64,000 nucleotides of DNA, taken from positions 376,523 through 440,522 of the forward strand of contig NZ_VJOK01000001.1 of NCBI RefSeq assembly GCF_013302895.1, given 5' to 3'. The translations under genes and the position numbers were made by a program. Position 1 is the stretch's first letter; the number at the start of each line of letters is the position of its first letter. Positions 26,265 through 35,102 of the stretch are shown here, piece after piece. Under the pieces are notes generated by a model. The model was not told where the DNA came from. It searched no databases and was given only the letters and a program-made list of their open reading frames with translations. This stretch comes from Streptomyces albus subsp. chlorinus. Lineage in GTDB: Bacteria; Actinomycetota; Actinomycetes; Streptomycetales; Streptomycetaceae.

Positions 26265-27091
26265 TTCACGGCCCCCTGTCCGATGCCGCCGACGAGGAAT
26301 TTCTGGACGAACACGAACAGCACCAGCACCGGCGCGACGACGATCAGCGCGGCGGCCATGAGCACACCCCAGGAGTAGACGCTCGTCTGGTCCATCAGCA
26401 GCGAGAGCCCCGGGCTGAGCGTCAGCTTCTCCGGGTCGGCCATGAGCGTGGAGGCGAAGAGGTACTCGCTCCAGGCGGCGTTGAAGGCGAACACGGCTGT
26501 CGCGACCATCCCCGGTACCGACTGGGGCAGCACGACCCGGACGAAGGCGCCGAAGCGGGTGCAGCCGTCGACCATCGCCGCGTCCTCCAGTTCGACGGTC
26601 AGCCCGTGGAAGTACGAGCGCAGCGTCCACAGCGCGAAGGGCAGCAGCGTGGCCGTGTAGATCACGACCAGCGCGGCGAGGTTGTTGGCGAGCCCGAACC
26701 GCGCCACGAGCTGCGAGACGGGCACCAGCACCAGGATGGGCGGCACCAGGTAGGCGAACAGCGACAGCTCACCGACCCAGCGCAGCCCCGGGATGCGGAA
26801 GCGGACGAGCGCGTACGCGGCGCAGGTGCCGAGGACGACCACGAGCAGCGTCGAGCAGGCGGCCACGATCAGGGAGTTGCCGAGGTAGGTGCCGAAGGAG
26901 GAGATCTCGAAGAGCGTGCGGAAGTTGTCGAGGGTGATCTCGTGCGGGAGGAACGTCGGCGGGTAGGCGATGATCTCCTGGTCCGGCTTGACGGCCGTGC
27001 ACAGGATCCACAGCAGCGGCAGATCGGCGGCGAGGACGACGGCGGCCAGCGCCGCGTACTGGAGGGCGCGCCCGGGGCGGAGGGTCCTCAT
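26261..27091 (-). CDS. Sugar-type ABC transporter permease (MalG-like)
   Basis: 276 aa with six transmembrane segments. The EAA loop is ELEDAAMVDGCTRFGAFVRV then VLPQSVPG, and the C-terminus VQKFLVGGIGQGAVK is the conserved MalG-type end. It pairs with the MalF-like protein. Start ATG 27091 overlaps the stop of the binding-protein gene by 4 bp; the ORF stays open to 27241 but only as antisense of that gene. Confidence 0.9.
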   Translation of the reverse strand: MRTLRPGRALQYAALAAVVLAADLPLLWILCTAVKPDQEIIAYPPTFLPHEITLDNFRTLFEISSFGTYLGNSLIVAACSTLLVVVLGTCAAYALVRFRIPGLRWVGELSLFAYLVPPILVLVPVSQLVARFGLANNLAALVVIYTATLLPFALWTLRSYFHGLTVELEDAAMVDGCTRFGAFVRVVLPQSVPGMVATAVFAFNAAWSEYLFASTLMADPEKLTLSPGLSLLMDQTSVYSWGVLMAAALIVVAPVLVLFVFVQKFLVGGIGQGAVK

Positions 27092-28509
27092 GCGGCGGGC
27101 CTCCACGTGGGGTTGGCCGACTTCCAGTCGCGGGCCGCGAAGGCGAACTGGTCCACGGCCCGGCGCCACGCCCGCTCGGGGTCGTCGCCGCGCAGCAGGA
27201 TCGACTGCACCATGGAGGCGTCGGCCGGTGGCGGCGCCCACGCCTTGCCCGCCCAGGGGCAGGGATTGGAGCGCTTGCCGTCGTAGCGCCCGTCCACGAC
27301 CGAGCCCATGGCCATGTCGGGACTCATCGCGTGCGGGACGAGGTCGAGGATGGTGCGCACCCAGTCGCCGTACTGGGTGAGGTAGGGGTCCTGCGAGCGG
27401 CCGATCTCCTCGCGGAGCCGGGCCAGCACGGACTTCAGCGGAGGGACGAGGTGCCCGGGGACGGTGAGGGAGAACTCCAGCGCGTTCCCGCCGGTGGTCA
27501 GCTCCTTGAGGAAGGCCGTGGCCTCGCGTCTGTGCCGGGTGTGCCCGAAGACGCTGTACTGGTTCTTGCCGCCGTACGCCAGCCGCCCCGTGCGGAACGG
27601 CCCGGCCGGAACCGGCAGGACGCCCGTGACCTCGGCGATCCTCGGATTCTGCGCGGCGAGGTTCACGCCGAGCCGGCCGGCCATGGTGGCGAAGGCGGCC
27701 TTCCCTGAGATGTAGGTGTTCATCAGGTCCGGGTAGGTGGTGTTGTACGCGCCCTTGCGGCCGTACCGCATGATCGCGACGTGCCGTTGGACCGCGTCCA
27801 GCACCTCGTCCTTGCCGAACAGCACCTCGCCGTCGGGCCCGTAGTAGTCCCAGCCCGCCTGGTAGACGTACGGCGCCAGGAACTGGGTCGTCATCCCCGG
27901 GGTGTTGCCCGCGCCGGACGAGATGCCGTCGATGCCGTCCCGGCCGTGCAGCTCGCGGACGGCGCCGAGGAACTGCTCGTAGGTGCGGGGCGGTTCGATG
28001 CCGGCCTTGTCCAGCAGGTCCTTGCGGTAGTAGAGGACGGAGGCGTTGGCCTGGAACGGCATCGCGTAGTCCTCACCGCGGTGGATGATGCGGGTGCCGG
28101 GCAGGAAGTCGTCCTCGCCGATCTCCTGGACCATGCCGCTGAGCGGCAGCAGATAGCCCTTCACGGCCCAGTCGAGGATGTTGGCGGCGGGCGGGGCGAA
28201 GACGCCGATGTCGGTGCCGGTCTGCATGGCCGACTGGAGGTACTGGAGCTGGTTCTCGTCCGAGTACAGCGTCATCTTCACGGTGACGCCCGGGTGCTTC
28301 CGCTCGAACCTCCTGATCACCGAGCGGTAGAAGGCGAGCGATTCGGGGTCCGACTCGGTCGTGTAGAAGGGTACGACCTTGTCGCCGGAGGCGCCGCCGG
28401 TGCCGCGGGCGGTGAGCAGGGCGGAACCGGTGGCGGTGACGGCGGACGCGGCGGCCAGCGACAGCAGGCCGCGCCGCGTCAGCCGCCGCGATATGCGCGC
28501 GGAGGGCAT
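27088..28509 (-). CDS. Extracellular solute-binding protein, sugar ABC type, Tat-like signal
   Basis: 473 aa. The N-terminus SRRLTRRGLLSLAAASAVTA looks like a Tat signal; no lipobox Cys is seen, which is odd for a Gram-positive binding protein. The body is a CUT1 family 1 binding protein (FERKHPGVTVKM, MPFQANASVLYYRKDLLDKA, TYISGKAAFATMAG). The ligand is unknown. It is the first long gene after the Cys leader peptide, 58 bp below it, and its ATG lacks a clear ribosome site, so coupling to events on the leader is possible. Confidence 0.88.
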   Translation of the reverse strand: MPSARISRRLTRRGLLSLAAASAVTATGSALLTARGTGGASGDKVVPFYTTESDPESLAFYRSVIRRFERKHPGVTVKMTLYSDENQLQYLQSAMQTGTDIGVFAPPAANILDWAVKGYLLPLSGMVQEIGEDDFLPGTRIIHRGEDYAMPFQANASVLYYRKDLLDKAGIEPPRTYEQFLGAVRELHGRDGIDGISSGAGNTPGMTTQFLAPYVYQAGWDYYGPDGEVLFGKDEVLDAVQRHVAIMRYGRKGAYNTTYPDLMNTYISGKAAFATMAGRLGVNLAAQNPRIAEVTGVLPVPAGPFRTGRLAYGGKNQYSVFGHTRHRREATAFLKELTTGGNALEFSLTVPGHLVPPLKSVLARLREEIGRSQDPYLTQYGDWVRTILDLVPHAMSPDMAMGSVVDGRYDGKRSNPCPWAGKAWAPPPADASMVQSILLRGDDPERAWRRAVDQFAFAARDWKSANPTWRPAA

Positions 28510-28548
28510 GGCGGTCCAGGGTGAGGGTGCGTGAGCGGGGGAAGGACG

Positions 28549-28569
28549 GAGCGGAGGAGAGTGCCGCTC
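28549..28569. promoter_or_regulatory. Hairpin overlapping the leader-peptide stop codon
   Basis: GAGCGG (28549-28554) and CCGCTC (28564-28569) form an exact 6-bp stem with a 9-nt loop. The leftward leader stop (28568-28570) lies in its base, so ribosome position on the leader would decide whether it forms. Confidence 0.45.
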
Positions 28570-28636
28570 AACATCCCGTGCTGGTGGACCGCCGCAGGTC
28601 GAGGTAGCGGCGCTGGGTGAGACGCGGAGTCGTCAC
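28568..28636 (-). CDS. Cys-ended attenuation leader peptide
   Basis: 22 codons from GTG 28636 to TGA. The peptide includes TPRLTQRRYLDLRRSTSTGC and ends in Cys, matching the actinobacterial leader family with an RR-x-hydrophobic-DL-xR-x-x-S-x-x-C pattern that precedes sulfur and cysteine genes. GAGGGAGGG lies 7 nt or more upstream as ribosome site. Stalling at the terminal Cys codon when cysteinyl-tRNA is short would alter folding of the RNA downstream and raise expression of the transporter operon (family knowledge plus inference). Confidence 0.8.
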   Translation of the reverse strand: MTTPRLTQRRYLDLRRSTSTGC

Positions 28637-28694
28637 AGCGCTGCCCTCCCTCGGAATCGGGCGCGACGCGGGTGCCGCGTCGCAGGTGAGCGGC

Positions 28695-28724
28695 AAACTA
28701 TGCGGCGACCTGTGCCGTTGTCAA
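28695..28724 (-). promoter_or_regulatory. Housekeeping-type promoter of the Cys-leader operon
   Basis: On the minus strand TTGACA (28719-28724) and TAGTTT (28695-28700) are separated by 18 bp, a good match to a vegetative sigma promoter. It lies about 60 bp upstream of the leader GTG. Confidence 0.7.
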
Positions 28725-28845
28725 AGAGGATCCGCCCCGTGGACCGGCCGCACCGCCCCGGCACCCGAGGGCCCGGCCCGCTGTTCCCCAGGCCGCACCG
28801 GCGGACCAGTATGTGCCGTGAGAGCGAGGGAGGTGACGGCGGAAC

Positions 28846-29861
28846 GTGGAGCCCGCACGTCTGCGTCTGTCCACGGAGCGGCTGCCCGCCTGCGACCGTT
28901 TCGGCTGGTGGCACGACATGACCGCCACGTCCTTGATCCCCACCGCGATGAGCAGCGAGCGCGCCGGGGACTTCCCGGCGACGGCGGACATCCTCGACCT
29001 CGGCGGTGTCCAGGTCTCCACCATGGCGTACCCGCCCATGACGGTCCGTCGCACACCCCGGCTCATCCGGCGGAGCGATCCCGACTTCTTCCAGCTCTCC
29101 CTCACGTTCGAAGGCACCATGGGCCTCGAACAGGCCGGAGCCGGGCGGGGCTCGGCACCGGCGACCTCGTCGTCTACGACTCCTCGCTGCCCTTCGAGGG
29201 CTGGACCCGGTCCGGCTCGCGACGCTCCCGGCAGATCGTCGCCCAGTTCCCCAAGAAGGGCCTGCCGATACCGCCGGACCACCTCACCCGCCTGGTGGCC
29301 GCACCACTCCCCCGCACCGCGGAACGCACCGCGCTGCTGGCCCGGTTCCTCACCCACCTGTCCTGCCGTCCCCCTCGCCACGGCGGCCAGGACGCGTCCC
29401 GCCTCTCGACGGTCCTGCTCGACCTGGTGGCCGGAGCCGCCGCCGAGCGCCTCGGCACCGGCCACACCGTGGCGTTCGAGAGCCGGCATCGCGCCCTGTT
29501 CCTCAGGGTCCAGGACTTCATCCGCCGGCAGCTGGGCGACCCGGGCCTCACCCCGGACGAGGTGGCGGCGGCACACCACATCTCGGTCCGCTCGCTGCAC
29601 CGGCTCTTCCAGCACCACGGCCTGACGGTGGCCGCCTGGATCCGGCGGCAGCGCCTGGAACACTGCCGTCGCGATCTGGCGGACCCCCGGCTGCGCGACC
29701 GGCCCATCCACGCCATCGCCGCGAGGTGGGGCTTCCCCCGTCCCGGCGACTTCACCCGGGCGTTCCGCGCCGCCTACGGCATCCCGCCGCGCGACTACCG
29801 GCGTATGGCCGTGAACGGAGAGCCCGGCGCGGAGCCCCGCGAAGCCGGAGCACGCTTCTGA
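28846..29861 (+). pseudogene. AraC family regulator with a frameshift near 29140
   Basis: The first part (GTG 28846 onward: STERLPACDRFGWWHDMTAT, then RSDPDFFQLSLTFEGTMGLE) is an AraC_binding_2-like sensor domain in one frame. It loses sense after EQAGAG; the continuation (GLGTGDLVVYDSSLPFEGW) and the HTH_18 domain (LTPDEVAAAHHISVRSLHRL, WGFPRPGDFTRAFRAAYG) lie in the -1 frame to the stop at 29861. A single missing base in the G-rich stretch around 29130-29150 would explain it: a real mutation or a sequencing error. It is divergent from the Cys-leader operon and would be its regulator. Confidence 0.8.
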
Positions 29862-29897
29862 CACCGCAGTGGACGACGAGTCCGGGGGGGTGTGCCC

Positions 29898-30600
29898 TCA
29901 GGCGAGGAGGCGTGTCGCCCCGGACTGCCGGTGGGTCGCCCGTGCCAGGAAGCCCGCGACGGCGGCGAGTCGAGCCCGCCGTCGGTGCGGTTCCGCACAG
30001 GCGCCGTATCCGAGCGGCGAAGCCTTCGAAGCGGGGGCCGTGCTCGCCGTGAACCCCGGTGGTGGCGCCCGGCGGTTGGCGGCCGGGCGCCGGCCCCCGA
30101 GCGCGTCCGACCCCTCGGGGTCAGGGTCGTGGGGATGTCGGCGAACGTCATCTCGCCGCCCCGGCCCGAGGCGGGCGTCACCTGGAAGAGGTCGAGTGCG
30201 GCCAACGGCACGTCGTCCTTGGTCTCCTTGGGCTCGCCGTCGCCCTTCTCGCCCGTTCCGGTGGCCAGATCGGCCGTCAGGGTCCCGCTCCTGCCCCCGG
30301 TCCGCACGGAGAAGCCGGAGAGCTTGATGTCGAGTGCCCCGTGGTGGCCGTACAGGTGGACGCTGCCGTGGAAGGATGGTGACAGCGTGCGCCCTCGCGT
30401 CGTAGCCGCCCTTCCCCTTGGTGAAGCGGGAGGAGCCGTCGTCGTTGGTTCCGGCGCCGTCCCCACGGTGATCTTCCCGCCCGCGCGGCCGGTCAGGCAG
30501 GCGCGGAAGGATTTCTTGACGCCCCAGTCCAGCGTCCCGCCGGTGAGCGGGAGGGCGGGGGCGGCTGCCGGAGCGGCCGTGCGCACCGTGCCCGGGGCCG
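29898..30600 (-). pseudogene. Decayed HtaA-domain (heme-binding) protein gene
   Basis: Reading leftward, one frame gives TLDWGVKKSFRACLTGRAGG, then in another frame NDDGSSRFTKGKGGYDARA, then back to SFHGSVHLYGHHGALDIKL and PLAALDLFQVTPASGRGGEM. Together these make a full HtaA domain, used by actinobacteria to bind heme at the cell wall. At least three frameshifts (near 30465, 30385 and 30105) and the lack of a signal peptide mark it as broken. Confidence 0.7.
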
Positions 30601-30611
30601 CGAGGGCGGAC

Positions 30612-30875
30612 AACGCGCAGCTCACCCAGATCACCTTCTGGCAGCTCGGTTCACTGGCCCGGGCCACCTGGCCCAAGGTGCTGGCCGTCCTGCCCTGGGC
30701 GCTCGCCGGGCTCCTCGTGGCGCCCTGCTACGCCCGCCGCCGAGATCTGCTGGCCCTGGGCGAGAGGCCGGCCCGGCACCTGGGCGTCGACGTCGAACGG
30801 CTGCGGCTCGCCCTCGTGCTGGTCGTCGCGCTGCTGACGGACGGCACCGCCCCTGACGGCACCCCGCCGCGCTGA
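30612..30875 (+). pseudogene. Fragment of a FecCD/HmuU-type heme or iron ABC permease
   Basis: About 87 codons without a start: LTQITFWQLGSLARATWPKV, LAVLPWALAGLLVAPCYARR and LLALGERPARHLGVDVERLR are diagnostic for FecCD permeases. It ends early at TGA 30873. Only the middle third of a normal 330-350 aa permease remains. It abuts the HtaA remnant on the opposite strand, so both are probably leftovers of one heme-uptake locus. Confidence 0.7.
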
Positions 30876-30978
30876 CCGGACCGGGTCGGGGGTTGCTCAG
30901 GGATCTCCCCGAGTTGCCGGGCCGGCGGCGGTGCGACGGCCTCGGCGCGCCCGCCTCTCGCGGAGCGCCCGGCGCCGT

Positions 30979-32493
30979 TCACCGGGACCGGCGGGACGGT
31001 ACCGCCAGGGCGGTGGCGAGGAGGGCTGCCGTGGTGGCCGCCGTCAGGGGGACGGTGTAGGCCCAGCCGTCGGGGCCGAGCGCTTCCACGGCCCAGCCCC
31101 CGGTGGCCGATCCGGTGGCGATGCCGCCGAGCAGCGCGGTGACGGCCAGCGTCATGCCCTCGTTGAGGCGGCCGGCCGGAGTCAGCTGCTGGACGAGAGC
31201 CATGCCGGTGACCATCGCCGGTGCCGTCGCCATGCCCGCCACCAGCAGTGCCCCGGCCAGCAGCGGCAGCGGCGCCGTCAGCGAGGCCAGCAGCGGCAGG
31301 GTCGTCAGGGCGGCCATCGCCCCCACGTATCCGGCCAGCCGGCGCCGCGCCGAGCGGGCCGGCGGCAGGGCGCCGAACGCGAGCCCGGCGAGGGCGGAAC
31401 CGGCCGCCTGGCAGGCGAGGACGGCGCCGGCCGCGGCCCGGTGCCCCTCCCCGTCCGCGTGGGCGAGGGTGACGACCTCCAGCGCGCCGAACACGGCCCC
31501 CGTGGCGAGGAAGACCAGCAGCAGCGCGGGCATTCCGGGCCGGGTCAGCGGTGCGGGCCCGGCCTGTGCGCTCTCGCGGCGGGGTGGCGGTTCCGTCGAG
31601 CGCTGCGCGGCGAACAGCAGCGTCCCCGTCAGCAGCAGCCCGCACCCGGCCAGCGTCCCGGCCTGCGGGAAGAGCGCCGTGCACAGGAAGGTGGCGAGGA
31701 CGGGCCCGAGCATGAAGCACAGCTCGTCCGCGGCCTGTTCGAAGGAGTTGGCGGTGTGCCGCGCGGCCGGGTCGTCGCGCAGCAGATGCGCCCAGCGGGC
31801 CCGTGCCATACCGCCGGTGTTGGGGGTGGTGGCGGTGGCGGCGTAGGCGGCGAAGAGCGTCCAGTCCGGCGCGTGGGTGTGGACGCACACCACGAGCGCC
31901 AGCGAGCCGAGCAGTGCCATAGAGGTGGCGGGCAGGGCGACACGAGCCTGCCCGTACCGGTCCACGAGCCGTGCGACGAGCGGTCCGGCCAGCGCGGTCG
32001 CCGCCAGTCCCGCAGCGGTCACGCTCCCGGCCAGCGCGTACGAACCGCGCTCCCCCGCGATCATCAGCACGGCGCTGACGGTGAACATGCCCATCGGCAG
32101 CCGCGCGAGCAGGCTGCCGAGGGTGAAGCCGGCGGTGCCGGGACGGGCGAACAGCCGGGCGTACGGATTGCGTGCTGTCCGCGGACGCGCTTCCCGCCCG
32201 TCACGGGGCCGGTCGCACGGTCCCCGACCGTGCGGTTCCCCCTCATGGGTTTCCCCCTCATGGGGTTCCCCCTCATCCGGTTCACGGGTGTGCGGTTCAC
32301 GGGCGTGCGGCGCGTGCTCGCGCTTCGTCGGTGCGGGGTGCGTCAGGAGGAGGGTGCTGCCGTGGACGGCGTACCGGGCCGGTGCGGTGGCGGCGGACGG
32401 ACGGGCGGGCCGGGGGCGGTGGTAGACGGGCATGCCGTTCAGCGTCGCCGCCGCCGGGGGGCGCGGTCCAACACCTGTCGGCGCCCCTTTCAC
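30979..32493 (-). CDS. MFS transporter with a repetitive polar N-terminal extension
   Basis: 504 aa; twelve transmembrane segments occupy residues about 115-495 (FTLGSLLARLPMGMFTVSAV, then LVARLVDRYGQARVALPA as motif A). It resembles actinobacterial MFS proteins of unknown substrate. Residues about 60-95 are a His/Glu/Pro-rich repeat (HTREPDEGEPHEGETHEGEP) encoded by short DNA repeats at 32222-32314. I kept GTG 32493 (GAGGG upstream); ATG 32433 is an alternative. The function is not clear. Confidence 0.75.
   Translation of the reverse strand: MKGAPTGVGPRPPAAATLNGMPVYHRPRPARPSAATAPARYAVHGSTLLLTHPAPTKREHAPHAREPHTREPDEGEPHEGETHEGEPHGRGPCDRPRDGREARPRTARNPYARLFARPGTAGFTLGSLLARLPMGMFTVSAVLMIAGERGSYALAGSVTAAGLAATALAGPLVARLVDRYGQARVALPATSMALLGSLALVVCVHTHAPDWTLFAAYAATATTPNTGGMARARWAHLLRDDPAARHTANSFEQAADELCFMLGPVLATFLCTALFPQAGTLAGCGLLLTGTLLFAAQRSTEPPPRRESAQAGPAPLTRPGMPALLLVFLATGAVFGALEVVTLAHADGEGHRAAAGAVLACQAAGSALAGLAFGALPPARSARRRLAGYVGAMAALTTLPLLASLTAPLPLLAGALLVAGMATAPAMVTGMALVQQLTPAGRLNEGMTLAVTALLGGIATGSATGGWAVEALGPDGWAYTVPLTAATTAALLATALAVPSRRSR
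32222..32314. repeat. Short degenerate tandem repeats inside the MFS gene
   Basis: Three copies of a 16-17 bp unit containing TTCCCCCTCAT are followed by two copies of GGTTCACGGGYGTGC. They encode the polar, charged extension before the first membrane segment and probably expand or contract by slippage. Confidence 0.6.
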
Positions 32494-32562
32494 GCACCCT
32501 CGTTGTGGATCGCGGGGCCGCGGCCCGCCCGCTGCGGCACGGGGCCGCGGACCGAGGCGGGC

Positions 32563-33327
32563 TCAGGGCGTAGGGACGCCGGCCGGGCGGACGGGCCTGC
32601 CGAACCGCACGGGGACGCCTGGGGAATACAGCACGCTGACCGGCTCCCCCACCGGCGCGGGCAGCCCCGCGGCCGTCACGAGATCCTCCTCGCAGGCGAC
32701 CAGCTCCGCCTTGTGGAGCGGCCACCGGGGGTGGGCGTTGGGCAGGTAGGCAGCCGCGCCGAAGAACGCCGTGTGCATGCCCCACCGGGCGGTCAGGAAG
32801 TGCTCGAGGCCGGTGGGCTCCGCCACGCGTTCACCTGGGCGTACGACGATCCGGCTGCGCGCCCCGCGCGGTCCCGGCCAGCGCCGCACACTCTCGTACC
32901 GGACCGTGTCCTTCCCGGTGCGGACGGCCATGCGGGACCACATGTACGGCAGCCCGAACCCGAACCGCCCCAGCAGCACCGGCACCAGCCGGGCGGCGTC
33001 CAGCGAGCGGAAGACGACACCGCGCCTCCCGTGCGCGTCCACCGAGTACAGGCGGACGTTGGTCTCGGGAAACGTGCCCAGATACGGCACGCCCGGCAGC
33101 CGCAGCCAGCCGACCCGGTGCATCCGGAAGGCGACGAGCCCCACGAACGACATCCCGTCGAACACGTCGGGCACCGTCCCGGCCGGCAGCACCCGCGCCA
33201 CGGCGGCCGGGTCCACCGCCCAGTGCACGAAGGTCAGATCCAGCCACTGCTGCGTCAGCAGGGGACGCGGTATGTCCACCGGTGCGTCCGGAGTGACGGG
33301 GTGGGGACCGCGCGAGGTGAACGGCAT
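32563..33327 (-). CDS. YqjF family protein (DUF2071)
   Basis: 254 aa. Matches DUF2071: QQWLDLTFVHWAVDPAAVAR, PAGTVPDVFDGMSFVGLVAF, and the FPETNVRLYSVD strand. The fold is beta-barrel-like and the function is not known. It is 48 bp from the sigma factor gene on the same strand and may be in its regulon (inference). Confidence 0.85.
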   Translation of the reverse strand: MPFTSRGPHPVTPDAPVDIPRPLLTQQWLDLTFVHWAVDPAAVARVLPAGTVPDVFDGMSFVGLVAFRMHRVGWLRLPGVPYLGTFPETNVRLYSVDAHGRRGVVFRSLDAARLVPVLLGRFGFGLPYMWSRMAVRTGKDTVRYESVRRWPGPRGARSRIVVRPGERVAEPTGLEHFLTARWGMHTAFFGAAAYLPNAHPRWPLHKAELVACEEDLVTAAGLPAPVGEPVSVLYSPGVPVRFGRPVRPAGVPTP

Positions 33328-33375
33328 GGGGGCAGGATCGCAGACGCGCCACCGGCCCGGGTGCCGCTCCCCGCG

Positions 33376-34278
33376 CTAGCCGCGTGCGGGAGCGTGGTCG
33401 AGGACCGCCAGGTCGAAGTCGCGCAGCCGCAGCGGATCGGCGACGACCCGGTAGCCGGCGACCCGGTCCCCCTCCACGGTGACCGTGAGGACGAGGCGCA
33501 GCCGGCCGTGGGGCGCCACCACGATCCCGGGGACGCCGTCGACGAGGGCCACCTCGGCGAACCTCGCGTTCCGTCCGAAGACGGCGACCTCCCCGGCCAC
33601 TTCGCGCGCGCCGCGCACCTCGGACGGCCTGCCGCCGGGAAGGGCGGCCCGGTCCGCCGTGCGGACGACGTCCGGGGCCAGCACCGCGAGCACCGCGTCG
33701 ATGTCGCCGCTCCTCGACGCGGCGAGAAACGCCTCGATCACCCGCCGCCGCCGGAACAGCTCGTCGGCCGGGACCGCCGGTGTGCCCCGCACCTTGCGGC
33801 GGGCGCGGCTGGCGAGCTGTTTCGCGGCGGCCGTCGAGCGGTCCACGACGGCCGCGGCCTGGTCGAACGGCACCGCGAGGACGTCGTGCAGCACGAAGGC
33901 GACCCGCTCGGCCGGGGACAGCCGGTCCAGGACGACCAGCAGGGCGCGTCCGGCCGAGTCGGCCAGCAGCGCCTCCCGCTCCGGGTCGCCGCGGGTGGTG
34001 GGGTCCGGGTGGTCGAGCGTCTCCGGGTGGCCGGCCGGCTCCTCGCGGCGGGCCTCGCGGGAGCGGAGCATGTCCAGGCAGATGCGGGAGATCACCGTGG
34101 TCAGCCAGCCGGCCGGGTTGACGATGGCGCTCGCGTCGCCGCGCGCCAGCCGCAGCCAGGTCTCCTGCACGGCGTCGTCCGCGTCCGGCAGGGAGCCCAG
34201 CATCCGGTGAGCCACCGTACGCAGTCGGTCGCGATGGGCCTCGAACAGTTCCGCGAGGGCCTCGTGCTGCTGCTCCAC
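33376..34278 (-). CDS. ECF41-type sigma factor (SigJ-like)
   Basis: 300 aa. Sigma-2: FEAHRDRLRTVAHRMLGSLP, then DADDAVQETWLRLA; region between: WLTTVISRICLDMLRSR; sigma-4: LSPAERVAFVLHDVLAVPFD then AAAVVDRSTAAAKQLASRAR. The C-terminal 110 residues form a SnoaL/NTF2-like domain that in ECF41 proteins replaces an anti-sigma factor and tunes activity. Family members usually sit beside a COE (carboxymuconolactone decarboxylase, oxidoreductase or epimerase) target; here the neighbours are DUF2071 and a nitroreductase. Start GTG 34278. Confidence 0.9.
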   Translation of the reverse strand: MEQQHEALAELFEAHRDRLRTVAHRMLGSLPDADDAVQETWLRLARGDASAIVNPAGWLTTVISRICLDMLRSREARREEPAGHPETLDHPDPTTRGDPEREALLADSAGRALLVVLDRLSPAERVAFVLHDVLAVPFDQAAAVVDRSTAAAKQLASRARRKVRGTPAVPADELFRRRRVIEAFLAASRSGDIDAVLAVLAPDVVRTADRAALPGGRPSEVRGAREVAGEVAVFGRNARFAEVALVDGVPGIVVAPHGRLRLVLTVTVEGDRVAGYRVVADPLRLRDFDLAVLDHAPARG

Positions 34279-34379
34279 CTGTCACCTTTCCCGGACGCCG
34301 CCCGTCACCACAGTAGGGAACACACCGAACCACGGGTGGCGCCGGGGTCCGGGGAACGAGGAGCCGGGAGGTCGTACGG

Positions 34380-35102
34380 GTGGACATCTACAAGGCGGTC
34401 GGGAGCCGGCGGGCGGTGCGCGGGTTCAGGGACGAGCCGGTGCCGACGGCGGCCCTCGAACGCGTCCTGGCCGCCGCGGCACGGGCGCCGTCGGGCGGGA
34501 ACCTCCAGCCGTGGAGGGTGTACGTGCTCACCGGTGCTCCGCTGGCCGAGCTGAAGGAGCGGGCCACGCGGCGCGCCGAGGCCGGTGACCCGGGCGACGA
34601 GCGGGAGTACCGGATGTACCCGGCGGAGCTGAAACCGCCGTACCGGGAGCGCCGTTCCGCCGCGGCGGCGCAGCGCTTCGACGCGCTCGGCATCCGCCGC
34701 GAGGACTCCCGGGCACGCCAGGAGGCCGTCGCCGCGAACTGGCGCTGCTTCGGCGCCCCCGCCCTGCTGCTCTGCTACATCGACCGGGACATGGGCGCGG
34801 CCCAGTGGGTGGACCTGGGCATCTACCTGCAAACAGTGATGCTGCTGCTCCGTGCCGAAGGGCTGCACAGCTGCCCGCAGATGGCGTGGTCGGTCTACCA
34901 CCGGACGGCCGCCGCCGTGGTGTCGCCCCCGAAGGAGCTGCTGCTGTTCGGCGGCCTGTCCGTCGGCTACGAGGACCGGGCCGCGGCCTGCGCCCGCATC
35001 GGCCGCGCCCCGCTCGCGGAGACGGTCACGTTCCTCGGCGGCGCGGGCCCCCGGCCGGGGCGCCGGCCGGAGCAGCCGCGGCTCACTGGTCGGAGTAGCT
35101 GA
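34380..35102 (+). CDS. Nitroreductase family FMN oxidoreductase
   Basis: 240 aa. N-terminal SRRAVRGFRDEPVP and ARAPSGGNLQPWRVYV give the FMN phosphate and ring contacts; the C-terminal LFGGLSVGYED is also typical. It would reduce quinones or nitro compounds with NAD(P)H. It is divergent from the sigma factor gene with 101 bp between. Start GTG 34380 with GGGAGG about 10 nt upstream. Its last 20 bp overlap the 3' end of the next, convergent gene. Confidence 0.88.
   Translation: MDIYKAVGSRRAVRGFRDEPVPTAALERVLAAAARAPSGGNLQPWRVYVLTGAPLAELKERATRRAEAGDPGDEREYRMYPAELKPPYRERRSAAAAQRFDALGIRREDSRARQEAVAANWRCFGAPALLLCYIDRDMGAAQWVDLGIYLQTVMLLLRAEGLHSCPQMAWSVYHRTAAAVVSPPKELLLFGGLSVGYEDRAAACARIGRAPLAETVTFLGGAGPRPGRRPEQPRLTGRSS

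Noticed and set aside
30931..34554. Rightward open frame of 1207 codons
   Set aside because: It is antisense to the MFS, DUF2071 and sigma-factor genes, is Arg/Gly/His-rich with no domain, and is explained by high GC content keeping the opposite frame open.
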